From NCBI GenBank assembly GCA_000701625.1, contig JNJK01000006.1, positions 62,001 to 126,000 of the forward strand: a stretch of 64,000 nucleotides of DNA, in the 5' to 3' direction. The notes beneath the pieces were generated by a model. That model did not search any database, was not told where the DNA came from, and saw nothing but the letters and a program-made list of their open reading frames with translations. This DNA comes from Lachnospiraceae bacterium MC2017. GTDB taxonomy: Bacteria; Bacillota; Clostridia; Lachnospirales; Lachnospiraceae. The translations under genes were made by a program, and so were the position numbers. Below, piece by piece: positions 27,807-36,100 of the stretch (within the stretch, counting starts at the first letter, position 1; every line of letters begins with the position of its first letter).

Positions 27807-28319
27807 ATGGCAACAATTCTTGAACAGTGGAGAGATATGGCATATTCTCCGACAGCTAATAAGGGTGATCTTCAGCGTCTCTGGAAGGCTTACTTTCTTA
27901 AGGAAAAAGAAATATATGAGCAGCTTCTGAGCGATCCTGATACAGAGGTAAAGGGAACAGTTAAAGAGCTCGCAGAAAAGTATAATATCGAGCTTATGAC
28001 AATGGTTGGATTCCTTGATGGTATCGATGAGTCTCTTGCTATTCCAAATGATATCGAGAATATGACAGAGGATACAGTAGTATCCCTTAAGTTTGATAAG
28101 GAAAAACTTTACAAGAACATGGTAGCTGCTAAGGCTGACTGGCTCTATGGCCTTCCGCAGTGGGATGAGATCTTCACACCTGAGAAGAAGGATGAGCTTT
28201 ACAAGGAGCAGAAGAGAGCTGCTACATTTGTACGTAAGGAAAAGAAGATCGGAAGAAACGATCCATGTCCTTGCGGATCTGGTAAGAAGTATAAGTTCTG
28301 CCACGGCCGTAATGCTTGA
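27807..28319 (+). CDS. SEC-C zinc-motif protein
   Basis: A 170-residue protein whose last 20 residues are the SEC-C motif, [19 protein letters not shown], the zinc-binding tail also found on SecA. The N-terminal 140 residues are an uncharacterised helical domain. Family members are usually annotated only by the motif. The ATG follows AGAGGAGGAA. Confidence 0.85.
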   Translation: MATILEQWRDMAYSPTANKGDLQRLWKAYFLKEKEIYEQLLSDPDTEVKGTVKELAEKYNIELMTMVGFLDGIDESLAIPNDIENMTEDTVVSLKFDKEKLYKNMVAAKADWLYGLPQWDEIFTPEKKDELYKEQKRAATFVRKEKKIGRNDPCPCGSGKKYKFCHGRNA

Positions 28320-28344
28320 GGTTGTAGTAGATCAAAAAATATTG

Positions 28345-28373
28345 TTGACAGAGTAAAGGCAATGTGATATTCT
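28345..28373 (+). promoter_or_regulatory. Promoter of infC-rpmI-rplT
   Basis: TTGACA (28345-28350) and TATTCT (28368-28373) at 17 bases. Confidence 0.8.
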
Positions 28374-28379
28374 GTCAAA

Positions 28380-28588
28380 GCACGACAGAAAGCAGAGCAA
28401 GGCTCTCACCCTGTGACCGGGATTTTTAAGAATCCGACAGAGTTTAACAGGCGTTCATAAGTCAAAGACTTTTATTGGACGGATGCTTTCTGCATGCCGT
28501 CCTTTTTTGATTCACACAGTTGGTGTCCCGCGAGGATAGCTATTGAAACAAAGCGGGATGAAATGGTATTCCAGGGAGGTAAAAAGCC
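28380..28588 (+). promoter_or_regulatory. infC leader with terminator (L20/IF3-type control)
   Basis: About 209 untranslated bases precede infC. Within them GGACGG (28477-28482) and CCGTCC (28497-28502) close a stem, with inner TGC/GCA, followed by six T: an intrinsic terminator inside the leader. In Firmicutes such leaders let ribosomal protein L20 switch off the operon. The L20-binding structure itself was not modelled, so the ligand is inferred from the operon. Confidence 0.75.
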
Positions 28589-29095
28589 ATTAGCGATTTA
28601 TATATCAATGAACAGATCAGAGACAGAGAAGTTCGACTGATCGGAGAAGACGGGGAGCAGCTTGGAGTAATGTCTTCAAGAGATGCCTTGAAACTTGCGC
28701 AGGAAGCCGGACTTGATCTCGTTAAGATTGCACCGGGTGCTAAGCCTCCGGTTTGTAAGATTGTCGATTACGGCAAATTCAGATATGAGCAGGCTCGTAA
28801 GAATAAGGAAGCGAAGAAGAAGCAGAGAACTATCGAGGTTAAGGAAATTCGCTTTTCCCCTAATATTGATACTAACGACCTGAATACCAAGATGAATGCT
28901 GCCAGAAAGTTCCTGGCAAAGGGAGACCGGGTCAAGGTTACCATGCGTTTCCGGGGCCGAGAAATGGCTCATATGAATGCAAGCCGTCACATTTTGGATG
29001 AATTTGCAAGCAGCCTTGGTGATGTAGCTGTAGTTGAGAAAGCTCCAAAGGTTGAGGGGCGTACTATGACATTACAGCTGGCCCAGAAAAAATAA
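28589..29095 (+). CDS. infC: Translation initiation factor IF-3
   Basis: IF3 binds the 30S subunit and checks start codons. The frame begins with ATT at 28589, nine bases after AGGGAGGT, giving 168 residues starting [16 protein letters not shown]. The rare AUU start is well known for infC and allows IF3 to repress its own translation. An ATG-only search would begin at 28670 and lose the first 27 residues, which match the IF3 N-terminal domain. Confidence 0.95.
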   Translation: MSDLYINEQIRDREVRLIGEDGEQLGVMSSRDALKLAQEAGLDLVKIAPGAKPPVCKIVDYGKFRYEQARKNKEAKKKQRTIEVKEIRFSPNIDTNDLNTKMNAARKFLAKGDRVKVTMRFRGREMAHMNASRHILDEFASSLGDVAVVEKAPKVEGRTMTLQLAQKK

Positions 29096-29115
29096 AGCAC
29101 AGGAGGATTTACACA

Positions 29116-29313
29116 ATGCCAAAGATGAAAACAAGCAGAGCCGCAGCTAAACGGTTCAAGGTTACAGGAACAGGAAAGCTGAAGAGATTTAAGGCTTATA
29201 AGCGTCATATCCTTACGAAGAAGTCCGCAAAGACCAAGAGAAATCTTCGTCATGCAGCCATGACTGATTCCACTAACGTAAAGAGCATGAAGAAGATCCT
29301 GCCTTATCTTTGA
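29116..29313 (+). CDS. rpmI: 50S ribosomal protein L35
   Basis: A 65-residue, strongly basic protein with the L35 opening [20 protein letters not shown] and the KRHIL segment. It lies 20 bases after infC with AGGAGG upstream. Confidence 0.98.
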   Translation: MPKMKTSRAAAKRFKVTGTGKLKRFKAYKRHILTKKSAKTKRNLRHAAMTDSTNVKSMKKILPYL

Positions 29314-29372
29314 TAAGTGCGGTAAATTGGAATTGCATGTGTGCTAACACTTAATCGTATGGAGGTTTAAAA

Positions 29373-29726
29373 ATGGCAAGAATTAAAGGCGGATTAAACG
29401 CAAAGAAGAAACATAACAGAGTTCTTAAACTCGCTAAAGGTTACAGAGGAGCTAGATCTAAGCAGTACAGAGTTGCAAAGCAGTCTGTAATGCGTGCTCT
29501 TACATCTTCCTTCGCTGGAAGAAAGCAGAAGAAGAGAGATTTCAGATCTCTTTGGATCGCTCGTATCAATGCAGCAGCTCGTATCAATGGTCTTTCTTAC
29601 AGCCAGATGATGCATGGTCTTAAGGTTGCAGGTATCGATATCAACCGTAAGATGCTCGCTGAGATGGCAGTTAACGATGCTGAGGGATTCAGCACACTTG
29701 CTGCACTTGCAAAGTCTAAGAACTAA
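29373..29726 (+). CDS. rplT: 50S ribosomal protein L20
   Basis: A 117-residue protein opening [19 protein letters not shown], with [14 protein letters not shown] in the middle. L20 binds 23S rRNA early in assembly and, in related bacteria, its own leader mRNA. It is the last gene of the operon; a terminator follows. Confidence 0.98.
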   Translation: MARIKGGLNAKKKHNRVLKLAKGYRGARSKQYRVAKQSVMRALTSSFAGRKQKKRDFRSLWIARINAAARINGLSYSQMMHGLKVAGIDINRKMLAEMAVNDAEGFSTLAALAKSKN

Positions 29727-29750
29727 TTTTAGATAGATGCAAAAATTAGG

Positions 29751-29785
29751 ACACGGGACCGGAGAGATTTGGTCCTGTGTTTTTT
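29751..29785 (+). terminator. Terminator of infC-rpmI-rplT
   Basis: ACACGGGACC (29751-29760) and GGTCCTGTGT (29771-29780), then TTTTT. Confidence 0.93.
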
Positions 29786-29857
29786 AAGAGATGATTAGAA
29801 TATAGGCGATTGGACACTCTAATCTTAGAATTTCTATTTTCTTATAGAAAAAAATGG

Positions 29858-29886
29858 TTGACATAACCGACTTGGAATGATAATAT
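29858..29886 (+). promoter_or_regulatory. Promoter of the tRNA-Leu pair
   Basis: TTGACA (29858-29863) and TAATAT (29881-29886) at 17 bases. Confidence 0.85.
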
Positions 29887-29923
29887 AATTTTCGTTGTGA
29901 CGCATTTTGAGTTACATGGTTTT

Positions 29924-30007
29924 GCAGGAATGGCGGAATTGGCAGACGCGCAGGCTTCAGGTGCCTGTGGGAGCAATCTCATGAGGGTTCAAGTCCCTTT
30001 TCCTGCA
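29924..30007 (+). tRNA. tRNA-Leu (anticodon CAG)
   Basis: A type II tRNA of 84 bases with a long variable arm. The acceptor GCAGGAA pairs with TTCCTGC, the anticodon stem CAGGC/GCCTG encloses TTCAGGT, giving anticodon CAG, and the T arm carries GGTTCAAGTCC. The CCA end is not encoded. Confidence 0.96.
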
Positions 30008-30055
30008 TGATGTTAAAACATCATCGCAGCATATTGATATAAAGTTGCGAGGTTC

Positions 30056-30139
30056 GCAGGAATGGCGGAATTGGCAGACGCGCAGGCTTCAGGTGCCTGT
30101 GGGAGCAATCTCATGAGGGTTCAAGTCCCTTTTCCTGCA
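30056..30139 (+). tRNA. tRNA-Leu (anticodon CAG), second identical copy
   Basis: Identical over all 84 bases to the copy at 29924. The 48-base spacer holds a TGATGTT/AACATCA hairpin that could guide processing of a dicistronic precursor; the flanks are unlike, so the duplication is limited to the gene body. Confidence 0.96.
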
Positions 30140-30149
30140 TTACGTATAA

Positions 30150-30180
30150 CCGTAGAAGTAGATTCTTCTGCGGTTTTTTT
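30150..30180 (+). terminator. Terminator of the tRNA-Leu operon
   Basis: CCGTAGAAG (30150-30158) and CTTCTGCGG (30165-30173), followed by seven T. Confidence 0.95.
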
Positions 30181-30247
30181 GTACACTCAGATGATTCAAA
30201 ATTTGGGTCAAAAACAGTACATAAGAATGTGTACAGATCTGGATTCA

Positions 30248-30256
30248 TGCTATAAT
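30248..30256 (+). promoter_or_regulatory. Extended -10 promoter
   Basis: TGCTATAAT, about 40 bases before the sugar transferase start; the -35 region is poor. Confidence 0.6.
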
Positions 30257-30294
30257 TAGAATGTTATTGATAAAAAATGGAGGGTTAATAAGAA

Positions 30295-31707
30295 ATGCTG
30301 CTTCGCTCAAGGCAACTCAGGAGAATAATACTTCTGATAATAGATACTGCTTCGCTTTTATTGTCTTTTACTATTTCATGGCTGTTTAGATTTGGAAATG
30401 TACATACGTGGACATATCTTGAATTATATCGTACTACGATGGTAGTTATGGTTTTGATGTATGTCCTTGTATTTTTGTTTCATGACAGCAAACGCCCGTC
30501 AGTGATGAGTCAGGGCGTTTTTGATATGATGTTATCGGTGTTTATGAATCAGGCATTGATGACAGCGTTCCTGTTCGTATATTTCTTTGCTACGCAGCAG
30601 GGTACTCTGGTGTCACGATATGTTATAGGTATGACGGTTGCAATAAATTTTGCCGTGAATTATATTTCCAGGATGATCTATGTGGCATTTCTAAAAAATC
30701 GTACCGGAAATGATGAGAATATGACTAATGTCATGTTGGTTGCATTGGCAGATGATGCGCCGAGGATACTTCACCGGATGAAAGAGAACATGAACTTTAC
30801 AAGAGTATCCAGTATAACTATCCTTGATGAAGATTTGATTGGAACGGAAATTGATGGTGTTCCGGTAGTGGGTAACAGATTTAATTATTTGGAAACACAC
30901 AGACATTATGTTTTTGATGAAGTATTTATCCATCTTCCGTATGATTATCATTTTCCATTAAGAAATCTGATATTGGGATTCGAACAGATGGGAATAACTG
31001 TAAATCTGAATGTAGAAGTCTTTAATATCGATGCCAGAGAAAAGCAGATACGTAAATTTGGTGGCTATCAGGTTATTTCCTTTAGTGCGGTAAATCTGAA
31101 TACAGGTGGACTGGTAATAAAAAGGGTTATAGATATCATTGGAAGTATAGTTGGATTGATAATCTGCGGCATAGCACTTCTGATCTTTGGACCGATAATA
31201 CACTTTACAAGTAAGGGACCGATATGCTTTGCCCAGACCCGCGTAGGAATAAACGGAAGACGTTTTCGGATATACAAACTCAGAACCATGTATCAGGATG
31301 CTGAGGAGAGAAAAAAAGAACTAATGGCTAAAAATGAAATGAATGGCCTGATGTTCAAAATGAAAGATGATCCGAGAATCACACCGATCGGTAAATTTTT
31401 AAGAAAGACCAGTATTGATGAGCTTCCACAGTTTTGGAATGTTCTTAAAGGAGATATGAGCCTTGTTGGAACCAGACCGCCGACGGTGGATGAATATGAA
31501 CAGTACAAAAGCTATCATATGAGACGATTGTCCATACGTCCCGGTATCACTGGAATGTGGCAGGTTTCTGGCAGATCTAATATCACTGACTTTGAAGAGG
31601 TTGTCCGTCTTGATCTGGAATATATTGATAACTGGTCAGTATTTCTTGATTTCAAACTCCTTTGTATGACAGTTTGGACTGTGGTATTCGGAAAAGGAGC
31701 TTCGTAA
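30295..31707 (+). CDS. Polyprenyl-phosphate sugar-1-phosphate transferase
   Basis: A 470-residue membrane protein of the WcaJ/CpsE type that starts polysaccharide assembly by moving a sugar phosphate onto undecaprenyl phosphate. About four N-terminal helices are followed by a CoA-binding-like domain, one more helix (near 280) and the catalytic domain with KLRTMYQDAE, LRKTSIDELPQFWNVLKG, VGTRPPTVDE and RPGITGMWQVSGRS. No other exopolysaccharide gene is adjacent, so it is an isolated priming enzyme here. Confidence 0.93.
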   Translation: MLLRSRQLRRIILLIIDTASLLLSFTISWLFRFGNVHTWTYLELYRTTMVVMVLMYVLVFLFHDSKRPSVMSQGVFDMMLSVFMNQALMTAFLFVYFFATQQGTLVSRYVIGMTVAINFAVNYISRMIYVAFLKNRTGNDENMTNVMLVALADDAPRILHRMKENMNFTRVSSITILDEDLIGTEIDGVPVVGNRFNYLETHRHYVFDEVFIHLPYDYHFPLRNLILGFEQMGITVNLNVEVFNIDAREKQIRKFGGYQVISFSAVNLNTGGLVIKRVIDIIGSIVGLIICGIALLIFGPIIHFTSKGPICFAQTRVGINGRRFRIYKLRTMYQDAEERKKELMAKNEMNGLMFKMKDDPRITPIGKFLRKTSIDELPQFWNVLKGDMSLVGTRPPTVDEYEQYKSYHMRRLSIRPGITGMWQVSGRSNITDFEEVVRLDLEYIDNWSVFLDFKLLCMTVWTVVFGKGAS

Positions 31708-31719
31708 AGAATATAAAGC

Positions 31720-31749
31720 GACCGGACGGTTTGGAGGGGCCGTCCGGTC
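31720..31749. repeat. Perfect GC-rich hairpin after the sugar transferase
   Basis: GACCGGACGG (31720-31729) and CCGTCCGGTC (31740-31749) with a ten-base loop. No T-run follows, unlike a standard terminator. Confidence 0.7.
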
Positions 31750-31803
31750 TAAAGGAGAGTATTAGTTGTTGGTATTAAACCAACGAAGGGGGAGAATATC
31801 TAT

Positions 31804-31829
31804 ATGAATTACTTATCGCCGTAATTCAT
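31804..31829. repeat. Second perfect hairpin in the convergent gap
   Basis: ATGAATTAC (31804-31812) and GTAATTCAT (31821-31829) with an eight-base loop. The gap 31708-31963 also contains a GTTGGT/ACCAAC pair near 31768; nothing codes for protein here. Confidence 0.65.
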
Positions 31830-31963
31830 TCAAATGAAGTTTTCGTCGCTTCACTTGATAGACATAGTATACCGAAGATTTGTGACTAAAAAGTGTTTGT
31901 AAATTAAATGATTTGTAAACCAACGCTAAAATAAATCGAAAATTTATTAAGAAAAAAGAAAGT

Positions 31964-32794
31964 TTATTCTGCAAGTTTTTTTAGGGCGGTCATTATTCCG
32001 TCCAGATAATCACTATTGAATCCTTCTATAGTACCCTTATCGGCGCGTTCTGCGATTTCCGGGATCATAGGTATCTGACCAAGTACCGGTATCTTGAATT
32101 TATCTGCGACTTCTTGTACATGACTATTTCCAAAAATATCAATTCTCTTTCCACAGTCAGGACAAATAGCATAGCTCATATTTTCAACCAGGCCGAGGAT
32201 GGGGATGTTCATCTGCTCGGAAAGATTAACGGCTTTTTCAACGATCATACTGACAAGCTCCTGCGGGCTCGTAACAACGATGATTCCATCAACCGGAAGT
32301 GACTGGAAGACAGTTAGCAGAACATCTCCTGTTCCCGGAGGCATATCTACAAACATATAATCAACATCTCCCCAGACAACTTCAGACCAGAACTGTTTAA
32401 CGGCGCTGGCAAGGATAGGACCGCGCCAGGCTACAGGATCGGATTCGTTATCAAGGATAAGGTTAATGGACATAAGTTTTATGCCTGTTTCTGTTTCAAC
32501 TGGAAGGAGCCCCTCTTCAGTGCCATAAGCCTTTTCGTGAGCACCAAACATGCAAGGGATAGAAGGTCCTGTTATATCAGCGTCGAGAATAGCAGAAGTA
32601 TATCCCATTCTGTTTGCTGAGATAGCTGAAAGAGCAGTCACGAGGGATTTTCCTACACCGCCCTTGCCGCTGACGATTCCTATCACTTTTTTAACACGGC
32701 TTCCGGGATTTGCAGGTTCTAATAAACTTCGCTGGCTGCAGGAAGATCCGCAGCTGCTGCAGTTATGTGTACAATTTTCAGATGCTTCGTTCAT
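31964..32794 (-). CDS. mrp: Mrp/NBP35-type iron-sulfur carrier ATPase
   Basis: A 276-residue P-loop protein with the deviant Walker A GKGGVGKS, switch motif FVDMPPGTGD, and a C-terminal CPDCG pair (YAICPDCGKRIDIFG) that holds a bridging cluster at the dimer interface. The N-terminus adds CTHNCSSCGSSC, like NBP35. It carries Fe-S clusters to apo-proteins. The ATG follows AGGAGGAA on the minus strand; a GTCAG/CTGAC dyad lies at 32818-32834 upstream. Confidence 0.93.
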   Translation of the reverse strand: MNEASENCTHNCSSCGSSCSQRSLLEPANPGSRVKKVIGIVSGKGGVGKSLVTALSAISANRMGYTSAILDADITGPSIPCMFGAHEKAYGTEEGLLPVETETGIKLMSINLILDNESDPVAWRGPILASAVKQFWSEVVWGDVDYMFVDMPPGTGDVLLTVFQSLPVDGIIVVTSPQELVSMIVEKAVNLSEQMNIPILGLVENMSYAICPDCGKRIDIFGNSHVQEVADKFKIPVLGQIPMIPEIAERADKGTIEGFNSDYLDGIMTALKKLAE

Positions 32795-32995
32795 TAAAGA
32801 TTCCTCCTAAGATAAACGTCAGTTTATATCTGACTAAATGATGACGGATGCCCTTAAATAGACAAGCCGTATTTAATTGTGCCTGGATGTTGGTATCTGT
32901 TTTTCGTTTTACTGTGAACAGTTGAGATTTTGGCACAACTAGATTACAGTATACCATATTTTAAAATTGTTGGTGATTTTATCCAAAAATATCAC

Positions 32996-33024
32996 TTGTT
33001 GTGCGGGGCAAGTAATGATAATAT
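32996..33024 (+). promoter_or_regulatory. Promoter of cheC
   Basis: TTGTTG (32996-33001) and TAATAT (33019-33024) at 17 bases. The roughly 150-base leader that follows has two stems: TTCTGTATG/CATACAGAA (33042-33075) and GAAGCGTC with GACGCTTC further down. The rest of the gap 32795-32995 shows nothing but the mrp upstream region. Confidence 0.65.
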
Positions 33025-33181
33025 AACAATAAACTGAGGTATTCTGTATGGATTAGGGTGAAAATTCATACAGAAGAGGGGTATGCATATATTCTAATGC
33101 TTTATTGAGAAGAAGCGTCACAGAAAGGCATGTGTTAAGGATATATGCTATTTGTCGGACGCTTCGGAATGGAGAGTATAG

Positions 33182-33802
33182 ATGAGTACCGAAGTATTAA
33201 CATCAGTACAGGTCGATGTACTTGGCGAAATTGCAAATATCAGTATGGGTAATTCGGCAACCTCCCTTAGCATGATGCTTAATAGGAAGGTTGATATTAC
33301 CACACCGAGTGTAAAGATCATTAAAAGATCGGAAGCACTGGATGACTATGAGAAAACGTGTATTTTTGTACAGATTCATTATATTAAGGGGCTTTCAGGT
33401 AATAACGTACTCGTATTGAAGGAACGGGACGTTCAGATCATGACAGACCTTATGATGGGGGGAAACGGTACAAATATCGCTGGAGATCTGACAGAACTTC
33501 ATTTGTCAGCAGTTTCTGAGGCGATGAATCAGATGATGGGAACAGCAGCAACCTCTCTGTCATCTCTTCTTAATATCCCTACCGATATCAGCACACCGGA
33601 AGTTAATACGATTGATGTAGAATCGGTAAAGATATTTGAAAAGATCTTTGAGGGTAAGAAGGATAACTTTGTGAAAGTTGCTTTCCGTATAACAGTAGGT
33701 GATCTTATCGACTCTACAATGGTTCAGCTCTATCCGATAGATTTTGCTATTGAAATGATAGAGGAGTTCCAGAAAGTAGAGGAACGTGAAAGAAATAAGT
33801 AA
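33182..33802 (+). CDS. cheC: CheC-type chemotaxis phosphatase
   Basis: A 206-residue protein with both CheC active-site motifs (D/S-x3-E-x2-N): DVLGEIAN (Glu16, Asn19) and SAVSEAMN (Glu113, Asn116), each followed by a GTAATSL-like stretch. CheC removes phosphate from CheY-P at the flagellar motor. It stands alone, not beside cheD or other flagellar genes, and has no FliN domain, so a FliY assignment is unlikely. It converges on the next gene. Confidence 0.88.
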   Translation: MSTEVLTSVQVDVLGEIANISMGNSATSLSMMLNRKVDITTPSVKIIKRSEALDDYEKTCIFVQIHYIKGLSGNNVLVLKERDVQIMTDLMMGGNGTNIAGDLTELHLSAVSEAMNQMMGTAATSLSSLLNIPTDISTPEVNTIDVESVKIFEKIFEGKKDNFVKVAFRITVGDLIDSTMVQLYPIDFAIEMIEEFQKVEERERNK

Positions 33803-33807
33803 AACAG

Positions 33808-34542
33808 TTATTCGCTGATGATCTTTCCGTCAAGAGAGATCGTTACTACTTGCCATGGAATGAACTTACCGCTGTTTTTCAAGGCGTTGATGGCAGCGTA
33901 TTCAAGACCTCCGCAGCATGGAACCTCCATTCGGACTACTTTCATGCTGCGGATATTATTGTTTTTAAGAATAGCTGTGAGCTTTTCCTGATAGTCTGTA
34001 TCATCGAGTTTGGGACAACCTACGAGAACCACATGATTACGGATAAAATCTTCGTGGAAACGAGCATAGGCATAGGCTGTACAGTCTGCTGCGATGAGAA
34101 GGTTTGCATTGTCATAAAAAGATGCCTTATCAGAAAGCAGGCGTATCTGTACAGGCCACTGCTTGAGTTCACTAATGCTTGCCTTCTTTACTGTAGATGG
34201 AGTATCGCTCATGCTTGAAGTGCTTTCAGAAACAGGTTCTCTTTTTAAGATCTGTTCTCTGGTTCCGGGACATCCACTGAAATGTGCATGAGAGACATTC
34301 TTCTGGCTTTGTTTATGGGCTTTTACCGCATCGTCATCATATTCGGCAGCTTCTCTTTCAATGATCCTTATTGCGCCCGTAGGACACTCAGGAAGACAGT
34401 CGCCAAGTCCGTCACAGAAATCGTCTTTGATCAGACGTGCTTTCCCATTTACTATCTCGATGGCGCTTTCGTGACAGGCATTAGCGCATAGTCCGCAGCC
34501 GTTACATTTCTCTTCGTTAATATCAATAATTTTTCTAACCAT
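33808..34542 (-). CDS. 4Fe-4S protein paired with an Fnr-like regulator
   Basis: A 244-residue protein with an N-terminal ferredoxin domain: a full first cluster motif CNGCGLCANAC and a second, CDGLGDCLPECP, in which the usual second Cys is Leu. A variable linker carries a CPGT motif, and the C-terminal region has GCPKLDD and VPCCGGLEYAA. Such proteins commonly sit beside Crp/Fnr regulators in Clostridia and may be redox enzymes or sensors; the role is not established. Confidence 0.82.
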   Translation of the reverse strand: MVRKIIDINEEKCNGCGLCANACHESAIEIVNGKARLIKDDFCDGLGDCLPECPTGAIRIIEREAAEYDDDAVKAHKQSQKNVSHAHFSGCPGTREQILKREPVSESTSSMSDTPSTVKKASISELKQWPVQIRLLSDKASFYDNANLLIAADCTAYAYARFHEDFIRNHVVLVGCPKLDDTDYQEKLTAILKNNNIRSMKVVRMEVPCCGGLEYAAINALKNSGKFIPWQVVTISLDGKIISE

Positions 34543-34583
34543 GATTTCTCCTATACAAATGCTATTTATTTATCGTTGTTGTT

Positions 34584-34612
34584 ATTATGATGCTTACGTC
34601 ATTTATCATAAT
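34584..34612. promoter_or_regulatory. Inverted repeat in the Fe-S/Fnr divergent gap
   Basis: ATTATGAT and ATCATAAT arms around 13 bases, close to the Fe-S gene start. Confidence 0.5.
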
Positions 34613-34631
34613 TAAATAATTGTTTATTTTA

Positions 34632-34647
34632 TGTAACAAATGATACA
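34632..34647. promoter_or_regulatory. Crp/Fnr-like palindrome
   Basis: TGTAAC-AAAT-GATACA, with TGTA/TACA half-sites in Crp/Fnr spacing, sits between the divergent genes and could be the autoregulatory site of the neighbouring regulator. Confidence 0.55.
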
Positions 34648-34742
34648 TTTCTCTGGAAAGGTTTTAGATATAGTGGATATATTGAACGTCATATCATATT
34701 TGCTATAGGAGGCTAATGACCTTGGCATGAAAGGAAATCTGT

Positions 34743-35438
34743 ATGGTGCAGAAATATAAGCAGGTATTATTGGAAAGCAATCTTTTTAAGGGTCTTAATG
34801 AAGAAGATATTAGTGAGCTTATAAAGTGTGGTTTTGGTACACTTCGTACATATGATAAAAATGAAAATGTTTTCCATGAAACAGACCGGCCAGAAAAGAT
34901 CATGTTCCTTTTGTCTGGAAGTATTGTAATTGCTAAGGATACCTTTAGTGGAAGGAGGATGATCATCACGGGGATCGATCCCGGAGAGATCTTTGGAGAA
35001 GTGTATGTATTTTCAGGACTGGAAAACTATGATATGTATGCTGAGGCAACAGAAAAGTCGGAGATACTTTTTTTAGACAGTAAACTGTTTGATGAGGAAG
35101 CTTTTGAATGTGATCCAAGGATAATGATAAGGATCAGGAATAATCTTATGAGAATATTTGCTAAGAAGGCATACATAATGAACCGCAGACTTAAAGTTTT
35201 GGGCGGTGCAAGTCTTAGGGGAAAAATCGTGAGATTTATGCTGGAGCGTCAGAAGAAAGATAAAGGAATAAATGCACCGATAATGCTGTTACCAAGAGAG
35301 GAGATGGCAGATTATCTTAATGTGACCAGACCCTCGTTGTCACGTGAACTTGGAAATATGGTCAGAGACGGACTTATATCTGTGAAAGGAAAAAAGGTCG
35401 TAATACTGGATCAGGAAGGCTTGGAGGACTGTCTTTGA
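34743..35438 (+). CDS. Crp/Fnr-family transcription regulator
   Basis: A 231-residue regulator: cyclic-nucleotide-binding-like beta barrel (GEIFGEVYVFSG around residue 80), dimer helix, and a winged helix-turn-helix with REEMADYLNVTRPSLSREL near residue 180. The Cys set of true Fnr oxygen sensors is absent, so the effector may be something other than an Fe-S cluster. It is divergent from the Fe-S protein gene, which is its likely target. Confidence 0.92.
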   Translation: MVQKYKQVLLESNLFKGLNEEDISELIKCGFGTLRTYDKNENVFHETDRPEKIMFLLSGSIVIAKDTFSGRRMIITGIDPGEIFGEVYVFSGLENYDMYAEATEKSEILFLDSKLFDEEAFECDPRIMIRIRNNLMRIFAKKAYIMNRRLKVLGGASLRGKIVRFMLERQKKDKGINAPIMLLPREEMADYLNVTRPSLSRELGNMVRDGLISVKGKKVVILDQEGLEDCL

Positions 35439-35497
35439 TAAGAATGGTGTTTTTGTTTAAAAACTTGTTCTAGAAACAACCAATCGTCAGACAAGTG

Positions 35498-35506
35498 TGT
35501 TATAAT
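35498..35506 (+). promoter_or_regulatory. Extended -10 of candidate small RNA
   Basis: TGTTATAAT with the TG at 35498; there is no strong -35. No protein frame follows. Confidence 0.55.
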
Positions 35507-35511
35507 AATAA

Positions 35512-35657
35512 GCGAGTCGCGGATTAATACATAATGAGTATTTTCCAAAAAGAATATCGGAGATGCGGAAAGCAGAAGCTTTCCTATCGGTGCCGGATCC
35601 CATGATAGCAGAAAACATTGTTTTTGCAGACTGTCGTGCATGCCCGGCACCTTTTTT
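35512..35657 (+). ncRNA. Candidate structured small RNA
   Basis: A 146-base non-coding stretch from an extended -10 to a strong terminator. It contains AATAC/GTATT, a perfect GGAAAGC-AGAA-GCTTTCC tetraloop hairpin (35567-35584), and a long rod: GGTGCCGG (35589-35596) with CCGGCACC (35644-35651), then CATGATAG with CTGTCGTG, then AAAAC/GTTTT. Six T follow at 35652. It lacks the conserved GGAAGGAAGCAG of SRP RNA and does not look like a 6S bubble. I do not recognise the family. Confidence 0.55.
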
Positions 35658-35698
35658 ACTTATAAGAAGAGCCTACGGCTCCCGCGTTTGCGCGGATA

Positions 35699-35722
35699 AT
35701 CCGACATAGTAAGATTCTTTGT
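35699..35722 (+). repeat. Dispersed 24-base repeat, copy 1
   Basis: The copy begins ATCCGACATAG and ends GATTCTTTGT. It matches copies at 35954 and 39454 over most of 24 bases, differing in positions 9 and 12-14 only. Confidence 0.7.
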
Positions 35723-35753
35723 TAAAAAATTTTGAAAAAAATTAAAAAAATGC

Positions 35754-35782
35754 TTGACGTATATATGGGCTTGAGGTATTAT
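35754..35782 (+). promoter_or_regulatory. Promoter of tRNA-Pro
   Basis: TTGACG (35754-35759) and TATTAT (35777-35782) at 17 bases. Confidence 0.82.
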
Positions 35783-35823
35783 AAATATCGCGCCACGGGA
35801 AAGCGCGGTGGACACAACTAAAT

Positions 35824-35898
35824 CGGGGTGTGGCTCAGTTTGGCTAGAGCGCCATCTTAGGGAGGTGGAGGCCGCAAGTTCGAATCTTGTCACTCCGA
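35824..35898 (+). tRNA. tRNA-Pro (anticodon AGG)
   Basis: A 75-base tRNA. The acceptor CGGGGTG pairs with CACTCCG, the D arm is GCTC/GAGC, the anticodon stem CCATC/GGTGG encloses TTAGGGA, giving AGG, and the T loop is TTCGAAT. No CCA is encoded. AGG needs A34 modification or reads CCT/CCC by wobble. Confidence 0.93.
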
Positions 35899-35906
35899 TT
35901 ATTTAT

Positions 35907-35945
35907 AAGAGATGCGAAGACAGAAATGTTCTCGCATCTCTTTTT
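35907..35945 (+). terminator. tRNA-Pro terminator
   Basis: AAGAGATGCGA and TCGCATCTCTT, then TTTT. Confidence 0.92.
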
Positions 35946-35953
35946 GCTATAGG

Positions 35954-35977
35954 ACAAAGAATCTGGCTTTGTCGGAT
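35954..35977 (-). repeat. Dispersed 24-base repeat, copy 2 (inverted)
   Basis: Reads, on the minus strand, ATCCGACAAAG then CCAGATTCTTTGT. It lies just after the tRNA-Pro terminator. The stretch 35978-36090 holds nothing else I can identify. Confidence 0.7.
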
Positions 35978-36100
35978 AAGTACTGATCATTTTATGACAA
36001 ATATCCTGAGTCGATTATCCGATAAAAAGAGAAGATCGTATCGTAAAAATGGTGTGATAAAAATTGTGAGAAAAAACTTGATAAAATTTAACACTTTGCA

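Noticed and set aside
30062-30259. Open frame of 65 codons over the second tRNA-Leu
   Set aside because: It lies across the tRNA and its terminator; such frames are a known annotation artefact.
35512-35657. SRP (4.5S) RNA
   Set aside because: The conserved GGAAGGAAGCAG-type apical loop is missing.
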